From a virus, in the IMG/VR virus record IMGVR_UViG_3300025771_000262, positions 1 through 20,249 of that record: 20,249 bases of DNA. One strand, 5' to 3'. Below, in pieces: positions 14,622 to 19,823 of this stretch (positions are counted from its first letter, which is position 1; every line of letters starts with the position of its first letter). The notes under the pieces were generated by a model. It had not been told where the DNA came from, ran no database searches, and worked only from the letters and a program-made list of their open reading frames with translations. Both the position numbers and the translations under genes were made by a program.

Positions 14622-14893
14622 ATGTCGTTCCTCACCAGCTTGCTCATGGCGATCCAGTGGACAGGTTCGCCAACAAATAGCGGGTCCATGCGGCGGACAT
14701 ACCCACACGATTCCCAAGCTTCCAAGGCACGGTAGATGGTGCGGTGGCACGCTTCGTCGCCGTAACTGTTACGCATCTCGTTCATAACGTCAGTCGTGTT
14801 TACGCCACGGCGTGATGTTGAGACGATTGTTAGCACGTTTACCAACCTCTCAGCTAAACCGTTTCTCCTCCAGCCATTATCAACTTCACTCAT
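14618..14893 (-). CDS. Winged helix-turn-helix DNA-binding protein (91 aa)
   Basis: The protein reads as one small winged-helix domain. There is an N-terminal helix (AERLVNVLTIVSTSRRG), then a second helix (VNTTDVMNEMRN), the recognition helix (DEACHRTIYRALEAWESCGYVRRM) and a short wing (EPVHWIAM). The 'RTIYRALEAWESCGYV' segment is typical of this fold. It may regulate the early operon or assist replication. The start overlaps the preceding gene by 8 bases and its end overlaps DUF3310 as ATGA. No effector domain is present. Confidence 0.7.
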   Translation of the reverse strand: MSEVDNGWRRNGLAERLVNVLTIVSTSRRGVNTTDVMNEMRNSYGDEACHRTIYRALEAWESCGYVRRMDPLFVGEPVHWIAMSKLVRNDI

Positions 14894-15098
14894 CGTCTTC
14901 CTCCTCGTACATCTTATCGAAACACTCGCCGCAAATCTTACTCATCAATAACTCACGCTCGTTAACACTCAACTGAGGCATAGCGTTCTGGATATACTCG
15001 CCAGACTGCCAGCGATCGTACTGGTCAAGCGTGCAGCTAACTGATTTGTAGCAATCACATACCTGACACCGCACAACAAAATCAATCTTCTCACTCAT
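14886..15098 (-). CDS. Small zinc-binding-type phage protein (70 aa)
   Basis: Two cysteine pairs (RCQVC at ~10-14 and ICGEC near residue 57) flank SVSCTLDQYDRWQSGEYIQNAMPQLSVNERELLMSKICGECFDKMY. The pattern 'C..C.......YDRW..GE.IQ..MP.L...ERELL.S..CG.CFD..F' recurs in small proteins of many phages, notably actinophages, where the function is unknown. The four cysteines suggest a zinc ribbon. It has a strongly acidic C-terminus (EEEDDE). It overlaps both neighbours by 8 bases. Possibly a DNA- or protein-binding accessory factor. Confidence 0.72.
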   Translation of the reverse strand: MSEKIDFVVRCQVCDCYKSVSCTLDQYDRWQSGEYIQNAMPQLSVNERELLMSKICGECFDKMYEEEDDE

Positions 15099-15303
15099 CG
15101 TCTTCTCCCTTCCAAGAAACCTGAACGATCACACGTTCGTTATCGGACTGAAATTGTTTTACAATAACCTCGTTAACAAACTCGGGACTGTCATCGACCA
15201 GAACCCCAGCATGAACTAGACCGTCAATCAATGCCTTGGTAGATAGGTTGTCAACGTCGATCTGTCGTTTACGCATGTTAATAACTGTGATCTTAGCTGC
15301 CAT
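15091..15303 (-). CDS. RusA-like Holliday-junction resolvase, C-terminal core only
   Basis: Seventy residues with RKRQIDVDNLSTKALIDGLVHAGVLVDDSPEFVNEVIVKQ, a clear match to the catalytic core of RusA ('DPDN..K...DAL......DD...V'). The acidic residues correspond to the RusA active site: D16 and D18 (DxD), K23, and D37 of the DD pair. The D16-to-D37 spacing (21) equals that of E. coli RusA D70-D91. The usual N-terminal ~55 residues (strand plus PPSxN loop) are absent. That region appears instead as a separate gene at 16278-16547, with HNH and PD-(D/E)XK-like genes in between. It starts at ATG 15303, sharing one base with the previous stop. Confidence 0.75.
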   Translation of the reverse strand: MAAKITVINMRKRQIDVDNLSTKALIDGLVHAGVLVDDSPEFVNEVIVKQFQSDNERVIVQVSWKGEDDE

Positions 15304-15770
15304 TAGAATTCCTCGTTACGACCAATTCTTAAACCTTTAGTATTAGTACATACATCACGGCACAGGTCAACATCAATCTCAAGTATTTTTTCCTTTTTAG
15401 CGTGTCGGCTATCTTTTTCAACGAAACGGTTATATTTCAGTGCATCTGACAGTGAACTAGGATACACAATTAAACATCTATCCATGTCGTGTGGCAGGAC
15501 AAACAGCGGCCCCTTGCGTAGTTTCTTGTAACGTCGCTCAGGAAGGTTGTACGTGTCAAACGGAAACATGCCCTTGTGCCAGCATACAGCACGACGCCGC
15601 TCAACCTCACACGGGTACATCTTCCCTCGCACCTCCAGCATGAGATCAGGGCCATACTTATCAACGGGCTTATGGCATGTATATCCGAGCTTGGACAACC
15701 ATGACTGCACAAACCATTCACCCTGAATGCCGTACTGGTGATGATTCTTGTTGAATTGTTTATTTGCCAT
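15303..15770 (-). CDS. PD-(D/E)XK-like nuclease fold protein (155 aa)
   Basis: The N-terminal 60 residues have the Holliday-resolvase/VRR-type restriction fold pattern: GIQGEWFVQSWLSKLGYTCHKP (GE at 17-18, then a hydrophobic helix), GPDLMLEVRGKMYPCEVERRR (D42, and the catalytic-type E55-V-E57). The usual motif II 'D...(D/E)xK' shows Glu rather than Lys at the third position, as in several relatives. The later part (KGPLFVLPHDMDRCLIVYPSSLSDALKYNRFVEKD) is a further alpha/beta segment. Likely a DNA endonuclease or an inactive DNA-binding relative. Located between the RusA halves, within the recombination module. Confidence 0.65.
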   Translation of the reverse strand: MANKQFNKNHHQYGIQGEWFVQSWLSKLGYTCHKPVDKYGPDLMLEVRGKMYPCEVERRRAVCWHKGMFPFDTYNLPERRYKKLRKGPLFVLPHDMDRCLIVYPSSLSDALKYNRFVEKDSRHAKKEKILEIDVDLCRDVCTNTKGLRIGRNEEF

Positions 15771-16374
15771 TTAGAAAATCCGTGAATGTCTTAGCACCCT
15801 TAGAGCAGTTGCAGGACTTGCAGGCGGGTACAATGTTTGAGATCCAGTTAGTTCCACCCTGACTCAGTGGAATAGCGTGGTCGGCTTCTAGCCATCCTTC
15901 ATTGGTCTCGCTCTTGTGGATGCCACAGTAACGACAGCGGTAACCGTAGTATTCGAGTTTGGCTTTCCAATCGGCGGCGGTGTGTGTGCCATCGGCATTG
16001 CGTTTCTTGGCACGACGGCGGTGGTTCTTGGCTCGAAACTTCTCAGGGTTGGTTTTGGCGTACTTGGATTGGGCAGCCAAAACCTTGTCACGGTTCTCGG
16101 CGTAATACTTGGCATGGTATTCATTGAGCTTCTCACGGTTCTCTGCACGGTACTTGGCTCTGGCCGCCTTGACCTTCTCATGGTTCTCTTCTTGATATTT
16201 AACTTGCTGGGCCTTATAGCAAACCTTGCACGAAAACTTGAGACCGTCCTTGTTCTGCCCATCCTTGTAATACTCCGTTAACGGCTTCGTTTCGCCGCAC
16301 TTCGAGCATGCTTTAGTTTCTCCTTGTTCCTCTGGCTGGGCCTTATCGTCGCCATGTACTCCATTATCAGGCAT
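15760..16374 (-). CDS. HNH endonuclease with zinc module and 15-residue repeats
   Basis: 204 residues. An N-terminal zinc module has CSKC at 23-26 and CKVC at 49-52. Residues 60-119 are four near-identical 15-residue helical repeats beginning at Y60, Y75, Y90 and Y105 (pattern YxxENxEKxxxxxxK). The C-terminal HNH domain has RCRYC (C147, C150), the catalytic DH at 165-166, N180, and C185/C188 in PACKSCNCSKGAK. This resembles free-standing homing or packaging-type HNH endonucleases of phages that nick DNA. It overlaps the upstream gene by 97 bases, so it may have been inserted into the operon. Confidence 0.85.
   Translation of the reverse strand: MPDNGVHGDDKAQPEEQGETKACSKCGETKPLTEYYKDGQNKDGLKFSCKVCYKAQQVKYQEENHEKVKAARAKYRAENREKLNEYHAKYYAENRDKVLAAQSKYAKTNPEKFRAKNHRRRAKKRNADGTHTAADWKAKLEYYGYRCRYCGIHKSETNEGWLEADHAIPLSQGGTNWISNIVPACKSCNCSKGAKTFTDFLNGK
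16018..16197 (-). repeat. Four 45-bp coding tandem repeats in the HNH gene
   Basis: The 15-residue repeats of the HNH protein correspond to four tandem 45-base units (16197 down to 16018). The DNA is clearly similar, with recurring segments such as GAGAACCGTGAGAAG-type codons in the first three. They presumably arose by slippage and encode an extended, charged helix that links the zinc module to the HNH domain. Confidence 0.8.
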
Positions 16375-16547
16375 TCGTCAAATTCTCCATCATTGACTGC
16401 GGTTAGAACGATCTCGTGCATTAGGTCACGTATCTTCTTGCGTTTCCAAGGATTCGCAGAAAGCAAAAAGTTCCAGCTTGGTAAGGGGATCGGTAGTTCC
16501 AACTCGATCCCTATAGGCTTTCCTGTTTTAATTTCCAATATTCCCAT
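16278..16547 (-). CDS. RusA N-terminal-like protein (89 aa)
   Basis: Core sequence IGIELELPIPLPSWNFLLSANPWKRKKIRDLMHEIVLTAVN. The 'LPIPLPSWN....NPWKRKKIRD..H' pattern resembles the N-terminal strand, PPSxN loop and first helix of RusA-type resolvases. The basic C-terminus (TIRPSQRNKEKLKHARSAAKRSR) replaces the catalytic part. ATG 16547 overlaps the preceding membrane ORF by 37 bases; a TTG at 16502 with AGGG just before it would give a 74-residue product starting right after that ORF's stop. It could also be an independent phage family that only resembles RusA. See the C-terminal half at 15091-15303. Confidence 0.6.
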   Translation of the reverse strand: MGILEIKTGKPIGIELELPIPLPSWNFLLSANPWKRKKIRDLMHEIVLTAVNDGEFDECLIMEYMATIRPSQRNKEKLKHARSAAKRSR

Positions 16548-16666
16548 ATTACTGATAGCACAAACCAAATCGCCAAAGGCGAAACAGCCCACGGAGCAAA
16601 CACTCCGCAGGCTATAACGCACAATAGCAGTGACAGTGAACCTAATGATTGTAGGAAACTGTCCAT
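16511..16666 (-). CDS. Two-helix membrane micro-protein (51 aa)
   Basis: ATG 16666 overlaps the SSB stop codon (TAATG, 16668-16664) and the ORF ends TAG at 16511. The product starts MDSFLQSLGSLSLLLCVIACG and continues VFAPWAVSPLAIWFVLSVIWEY before a short charged tail (WKLKQESL), giving two hydrophobic segments joined by a Pro-containing turn. It fills the 118-base gap between SSB and the next gene. The sequence looks selected rather than random. A role as a holin-like or membrane-tethering protein is possible but unproven. Confidence 0.6.
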   Translation of the reverse strand: MDSFLQSLGSLSLLLCVIACGVFAPWAVSPLAIWFVLSVIWEYWKLKQESL

Positions 16667-17055
16667 TAGAACGGCACGCTTTCCATAGCTGGAGCGGTGG
16701 TGGCACTAGAGGAGGATGAGCCATCACCATTAGAGCGACCGAGCAATGTAAGTTTATTACAAACAACCTTCAACTTCTGCCGCTGATTGCCTTCTTGGTC
16801 CTCCCACTGGTCGAGTTTCAAGCGACCCTCGATGTGGCAGGCACTACCTTTCTCTAAGTATTGCTCTGCGATCTCTGCAGTGCGACCCCAGCAGGTAACG
16901 TCAACGTAGACGGGTTCTTCGACCCATTCATCGCCACGTTTTACACGCTCGTTGACAGCCATGCGAAGGTCACAAACACTTGTGCCACCCGCATCCCGCA
17001 ACTCAATATCAAAACATACGTTCCCAAGCAAATTTACTTGATTAACACTAGCCAT
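16666..17055 (-). CDS. ssb: Single-stranded DNA-binding protein
   Basis: 129 residues with the full bacterial SSB OB-fold pattern: NQVNLLGNVCFDIELRDAGG at the N-terminus, VCDLRMAVNERVKRGDEWVEEPVYVDVTCWGRTAEIAEQYLEKGSACHIEGRLKLDQWEDQEGNQRQKLKVVCNKLTLLG. It binds ssDNA during phage replication and recombination. The linker is short (Ser/Ala/Thr-rich, ~residues 108-120) and the C-terminal tip reads AMESVPF. It keeps the terminal 'PF' but lacks the usual acidic DDDIPF that recruits host partners. Its start overlaps the upstream gene's stop as TAATG. Confidence 0.92.
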   Translation of the reverse strand: MASVNQVNLLGNVCFDIELRDAGGTSVCDLRMAVNERVKRGDEWVEEPVYVDVTCWGRTAEIAEQYLEKGSACHIEGRLKLDQWEDQEGNQRQKLKVVCNKLTLLGRSNGDGSSSSSATTAPAMESVPF

Positions 17056-17408
17056 TATTTGCTACTCCTAGACCTAATACGAATACCATTAACATTCTTT
17101 CCTTGAAGTCGAACTTTATCGTCCGTGTAAAGAACAACTTCCTTACCAATCCACTTGCTAGCATCTCTACCATGAATCGCAGCGATCAACCTTGCGTTAG
17201 TTGGGTTTAACACAAGCGGTCTTACCTTGTCGAGTTCACCTCCAATAACTTTGTAGTGTAGTACGGGTTTATATTCTTTGTTTCGCTGGTTCGGGAGTTG
17301 CATCTCGACCTTCTCCTCGATCTTGGCGATCTCTATGAGTAGGCCGTTTTCTGGCAAATGAAACCAACGCAAGTACTTCTTATCGAACAAACTCTCAAAA
17401 TCAAGCAT
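17055..17408 (-). CDS. Conserved recombination-module protein of unknown function (117 aa)
   Basis: The central and C-terminal part (YKPVLHYKVIGGELDKVRPLVLNPTNARLIAAIHGRDASKWIGKEVVLYTDDKVRLQGKNVNGIRIR) matches a phage pattern of unknown function ('KPLVLN.TNA..IA...G.D...WIGK.I.L......G....GIRV') that typically lies beside exonuclease, annealase and SSB genes. It is encoded exactly between a RecE-like exonuclease and SSB, where an annealing protein would usually be. It is too short to be RecT or Red-beta. The start overlaps the exonuclease stop by 8 bases. Possibly an ssDNA-binding or exonuclease-partner protein. Confidence 0.78.
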   Translation of the reverse strand: MLDFESLFDKKYLRWFHLPENGLLIEIAKIEEKVEMQLPNQRNKEYKPVLHYKVIGGELDKVRPLVLNPTNARLIAAIHGRDASKWIGKEVVLYTDDKVRLQGKNVNGIRIRSRSSK

Positions 17409-18246
17409 TAAACTGCACCTCCAGCTGGTCGTTATTTAACCACATCCAGTCCGCACCCTCGTCCTGACCTACGTTGAATGCGTGTTCACGATAGCGTTTG
17501 TAGCGTTCCAACGCCACGTCAATATCATCCTTTGCTTTCTCCATCCACTCCACAGGGATGCGATACACCGTAACATCGACCGGCTCCACGCCTTTTGGTG
17601 CGGCGATGATATAGCATTGGTCGAGTGGGATATCCATGCCGTTTTGGTTAAGAAGATCCAAGTAATATCTCAACTGGAATCCATAACCGAATTTCCAAAA
17701 CGATGACCGAAACGCTTTGATTGTAGCATCACGGGTCGTTTTCAAATCAAAAAGCAAAGAGCTGGTCATTCCGTCGCACAGCCCTTTGCATCGCACTCCG
17801 TTAAGCAGTCCATCGACTGCCACTTGCGTCCTGCCTGTGTTGTCGTCCATGAACTTCCTGTAGAAACCCTTAGCTTTGACTGACTCCGCAATCGCAGCAC
17901 AGGTACTCCATTCTTCCTTGCTAATAAATTGCTTGCCCGCATGTTCACGAGCAAACTCAGACAGCTTCTCCTTCACATACGCTGTATTCTTTGAGGTTGA
18001 TCTTGCACCGGTTGCAGTGACATTGCCGGTACAGTTGGCGTAGTCAGGTGGGATAACGAAATTATCTCCAACCGTCTCAGGCGTTAACACCATCTGGTCA
18101 ACTAGCGAACCGATCTTGAACGCCTCTGATGCTTGTGGTCGTGGTGCTAGGAATGCCTTGCCACTCACTAACAACCGCTTCGCCATGCTCTGTGACAAGC
18201 CGCTCATGTCACGGTATTCTTGGTCGGGGATATTATAGATTCCCAT
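17401..18246 (-). CDS. RecE/exonuclease VIII-like 5'-3' exonuclease
   Basis: 281 residues; ATG 18246 has AGGAGAC upstream. The RecE-type PD-(D/E)XK signature is complete. It comprises an N-terminal GLSQSMAKRLLVSGKAF (~16-32), GSLVDQMVLTPE (46-57), D158 in GLCDG, catalytic DLKT with D167 and K169, and QLRYY (Q191 to Y195), the QxxxY motif of this family. The enzyme digests the 5' strand of double-stranded DNA ends to make ssDNA for annealing during replication or recombination. It opens the recombination module (with SSB, RusA halves and nucleases) and overlaps the preceding gene by 14 bases. Confidence 0.9.
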   Translation of the reverse strand: MGIYNIPDQEYRDMSGLSQSMAKRLLVSGKAFLAPRPQASEAFKIGSLVDQMVLTPETVGDNFVIPPDYANCTGNVTATGARSTSKNTAYVKEKLSEFAREHAGKQFISKEEWSTCAAIAESVKAKGFYRKFMDDNTGRTQVAVDGLLNGVRCKGLCDGMTSSLLFDLKTTRDATIKAFRSSFWKFGYGFQLRYYLDLLNQNGMDIPLDQCYIIAAPKGVEPVDVTVYRIPVEWMEKAKDDIDVALERYKRYREHAFNVGQDEGADWMWLNNDQLEVQFNA

Positions 18247-18538
18247 CGTCGTCTCCTCTAATCTCTAAATCGCCATCTTCGTTAAAAAAACAGTGCTCCT
18301 CCATGAGATTAAACAGGCGTTCTCGAACCTTGATTACGCCGTACCAATGGACCGCAGCATCAACGACACCGCTAAATCCTTCAGGTGATTTATCACTAAA
18401 TGCAGCTTGCCATTGTTCCACAACGCCCTCGGGGTCGGATAGGAAGTGCTGCTTTAGATGCGAGTAGATGATTGCCTCGGACTGATCTGCGTCAGCAATC
18501 TTTTTCATTTTAGCTCGTAGAAATTCTTTGTCCATCAT
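18233..18538 (-). CDS. Small acidic hypothetical protein (101 aa)
   Basis: Starts MMDKEFLRAKMKKIADADQSEAIIYSHLKQHF from ATG 18538; the adjacent ATG 18535 has better spacing (6) from GGAGACA. The C-terminus is acidic (NEDGDLEIRGDDDGNL). The middle (VVEQWQAAFSDKSPEGFSGVVDAAVHWYGVIKVRERLFNLMEEH) is helical, with no catalytic motif. It is the first gene after the 62-nt terminated leader and overlaps the exonuclease start by 14 bases, so its translation is probably coupled. Function unknown. Confidence 0.72.
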   Translation of the reverse strand: MMDKEFLRAKMKKIADADQSEAIIYSHLKQHFLSDPEGVVEQWQAAFSDKSPEGFSGVVDAAVHWYGVIKVRERLFNLMEEHCFFNEDGDLEIRGDDDGNL

Positions 18539-18559
18539 TGTCTCCTAGTCTCCATAAAC

Positions 18560-18607
18560 AAAAAACCGGGGGCAGGCGTAAAAGGGAGGAAACGCCACGT
18601 CCCCCGG
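18560..18607 (-). terminator. Strong intrinsic terminator in the leader
   Basis: Read on the minus strand: CCGGGGG (18607-18601) pairs with CCCCCGG (18572-18566), and an inner stem GGCGT (18596-18592) pairs with ACGCC (18579-18575). Six T residues follow (18565-18560). It is 21 bases from the next start codon. The loop is 12 pyrimidines. Confidence 0.88.
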
Positions 18608-18621
18608 CTTCAGGGGAGACT
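18560..18621 (-). ncRNA. Putative ~62-nt regulatory RNA or attenuated leader
   Basis: A promoter predicts a start at ~18621 and the terminator ends at 18560, giving a 62-nt RNA. Its 5' end reads AGUCUCCCC (18621-18613). The hairpin loop (18591-18580) reads UUCCUCCCUUUU, pyrimidines only, with an anti-Shine-Dalgarno-like CCUCC. The 5' end is complementary to GGAGACU, present just downstream (18553-18547) and upstream of several other early genes. It may be a trans-acting sRNA, a cis-attenuator of the recombination genes, or both. The RNA itself is inferred from sequence only. Confidence 0.6.
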
Positions 18622-18627
18622 ACAGAT

Positions 18628-18655
18628 AGTATAGCCGGTCAATTACTTTCGTCAA
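18628..18655 (-). promoter_or_regulatory. Sigma70-type promoter inside the end of the sulfotransferase gene
   Basis: Minus strand: -35 TTGACG (18655-18650), spacer 16 bases (18649-18634), -10 TATACT (18633-18628). Predicted start near 18621. It lies within and just after the 3' end of the gene at 18639-19115 and reads straight into the terminated RNA at 18560-18621. Confidence 0.72.
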
Positions 18656-19115
18656 GTGGTAAAAGATATTTTTTATTCCCGTCATCATAATTAGGCTTGT
18701 AGGCCCAAGACGGAAACACGACGCCAGTGAAATCTGCGATCCAAGGGATGACATAACCATCCTTCAGGTACATGGCGGACTCGTAGCTAAACACCTTACA
18801 GTCAAAACGAGGGTCTGCAAGGTACGCCTGAAGCACATCAGACACCTCGTGGGCGTTATCCAGAGCTTCCTGCATACTGCCGTTGTACTTGACGTTGCTT
18901 CGTACAGCACAGCCAACATCACGCACGCAGATAGCAATCTTGGCACGCTCACGCAACCCGAACTTATCCGGATCGTGGATGTAGCGACCGTCGCCAGCCT
19001 CAAACCGGGGCAGAGAGATGTGGTGGACGTTACTGCTGCCAATGGTCATCTGCAACAACTGGCCCAGCCACCTCGTACCGCTACTCTCCAGCCCCATCAC
19101 GTAAACACTACACAT
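18639..19115 (-). CDS. Sulfotransferase-like P-loop protein (158 aa)
   Basis: The N-terminus VYVMGLESSGTRWLGQLL (res 4-21) carries the 5'-phosphosulfate-binding loop of PAPS-dependent sulfotransferases (GxxxSGTxx). AICVRDVGCAVRSNVKYNG matches the 3'-phosphate-binding motif. Arg65 and Ser73 have the 8-residue spacing typical of the family (R and S, as in cytosolic SULTs). It is short (158 aa versus 250+), so acceptor-binding elements may be reduced. Unlike most phage accessory genes it sits at the promoter-proximal end of the early operon. Possible targets: host or phage glycans. Generic P-loop kinase/NTPase function is the alternative. Confidence 0.68.
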   Translation of the reverse strand: MCSVYVMGLESSGTRWLGQLLQMTIGSSNVHHISLPRFEAGDGRYIHDPDKFGLRERAKIAICVRDVGCAVRSNVKYNGSMQEALDNAHEVSDVLQAYLADPRFDCKVFSYESAMYLKDGYVIPWIADFTGVVFPSWAYKPNYDDGNKKYLLPLDESN

Positions 19116-19329
19116 TCCAATACCATTCCTCTCTACTATCTTCGCTCATAGTCTCGTCGATAACCTCGTTCCATATCTCAGCAGCAACCTCGTGGCCAAG
19201 CTCGTTAGCTGCCTCGACAATGGCCTGATAGCTCTTGAAGCCCTTCTGCCAATAACGAAAGTCATCACTGTGACTGTAAGTTAGGTCGTGCTTGCGGCAC
19301 ATCTCCTTGAATTCCTTTTGAGTTATCAT
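19108..19329 (-). CDS. Small acidic hypothetical protein (73 aa)
   Basis: Starts at ATG 19329 with AAGGA about 10 bases upstream; an extension to 19422 would lie wholly over the preceding gene. The sequence MITQKEFKEMCRKHDLTYSHSDDFRYWQKGFKSYQAIVEAANELGHEVAAEIWNEVIDETM has a helical layout. The C-terminus is acidic (MSEDSREEWYW). It overlaps the upstream gene by 65 bases and the sulfotransferase start by 8. Family and function unknown. Confidence 0.65.
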   Translation of the reverse strand: MITQKEFKEMCRKHDLTYSHSDDFRYWQKGFKSYQAIVEAANELGHEVAAEIWNEVIDETMSEDSREEWYWNV

Positions 19330-19555
19330 TGACTCTAATCCTTCTAGTATTCCTTGTGATTGCAATGCCCATCTCCTCTGCGACGATGTTAATAACGTGG
19401 TGGTTAAACTCGCTCTTGTCAAGCCCGCTGTCTGCGATCAACGCTTCGGTAAAGGGCTTCGGCTTCCATGATCTGCTGTAGTATTTCTGTGCGTTCAGGA
19501 TAATCGTCTTGCACAGGATCATGCCCTTTTTGATGCTGCCTACGCTACTATTCAT
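19265..19555 (-). CDS. Small basic hypothetical protein (96 aa)
   Basis: ATG 19555 has AGGAGAC 7 bases upstream. It is alpha/beta-like with a basic core (KTIILNAQKYYSRSWKPKPFTEALIADSGLDKSEFNHHVINIVAEEMGIAITRNTRRIRVND), a layout that could be a small winged-helix DNA-binding domain, followed by a disordered Gln/Asn/Pro-rich tail. It overlaps the gene before by 8 bases and the one after by 65. Role unknown; possibly a regulator of the early operon. Confidence 0.65.
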   Translation of the reverse strand: MNSSVGSIKKGMILCKTIILNAQKYYSRSWKPKPFTEALIADSGLDKSEFNHHVINIVAEEMGIAITRNTRRIRVNDNSKGIQGDVPQARPNLQSQ

Positions 19556-19820
19556 TTCCGGTCTCCTCTAAAAAGCTGTCGTTAACAAACTCATCTAAAT
19601 ACTCTTGCTCGGTCTCGAACCAATCGAGGTAGCCGATGTTCCACTCCCAGCCGTAGTTAACTGCGACGTAGGAATCAACCATCCTGTAGTGAGCGTCTGC
19701 CCACTTGGGTCCATGCTTCTCGATCCACTCGTCTGTGTTGTTAAACTCGTCAGGCAACCGAACAATCGCATTGCTATCGGTCTCGTCACGCACAACGTGA
19801 ACAACTAAAACTCCACTCAT
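19548..19820 (-). CDS. Highly acidic early protein (90 aa)
   Basis: ATG 19820 follows a perfect AGGAGG ribosome site 7 bases upstream. The protein has about 21 Asp/Glu against 5 Lys/Arg. It has a beta-type N-terminus (GVLVVHVVRDETDSNAIVRLP) and an aromatic, acidic C-terminal half (NYGWEWNIGYLDWFETEQEYLDEFVNDSFLEETGNE). Strong net negative charge, small size and very early position are typical of phage proteins that mimic DNA or bind host enzymes, but no known family is recognised. Confidence 0.72.
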   Translation of the reverse strand: MSGVLVVHVVRDETDSNAIVRLPDEFNNTDEWIEKHGPKWADAHYRMVDSYVAVNYGWEWNIGYLDWFETEQEYLDEFVNDSFLEETGNE

Positions 19821-19823
19821 AAC

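Noticed and set aside
14622-14750. Upstream extension of the DUF3310 gene
   Set aside because: The extension lies over the winged-helix gene and does not look like coding; ATG 14621 has a good site and an ATGA overlap.
15916-16281. Plus-strand 121-residue ORF opposite the HNH gene
   Set aside because: Runs antisense to the well-supported HNH endonuclease; its low-complexity hydrophobic sequence is the complement of the Lys/Glu-rich repeats.
16569-16607. Two small hairpins (TCGCC-AAA-GGCGA and CGGAG-N6-CTCCG)
   Set aside because: Within the coding sequence of the 51-aa ORF, without a T run; short stems that could occur by chance.
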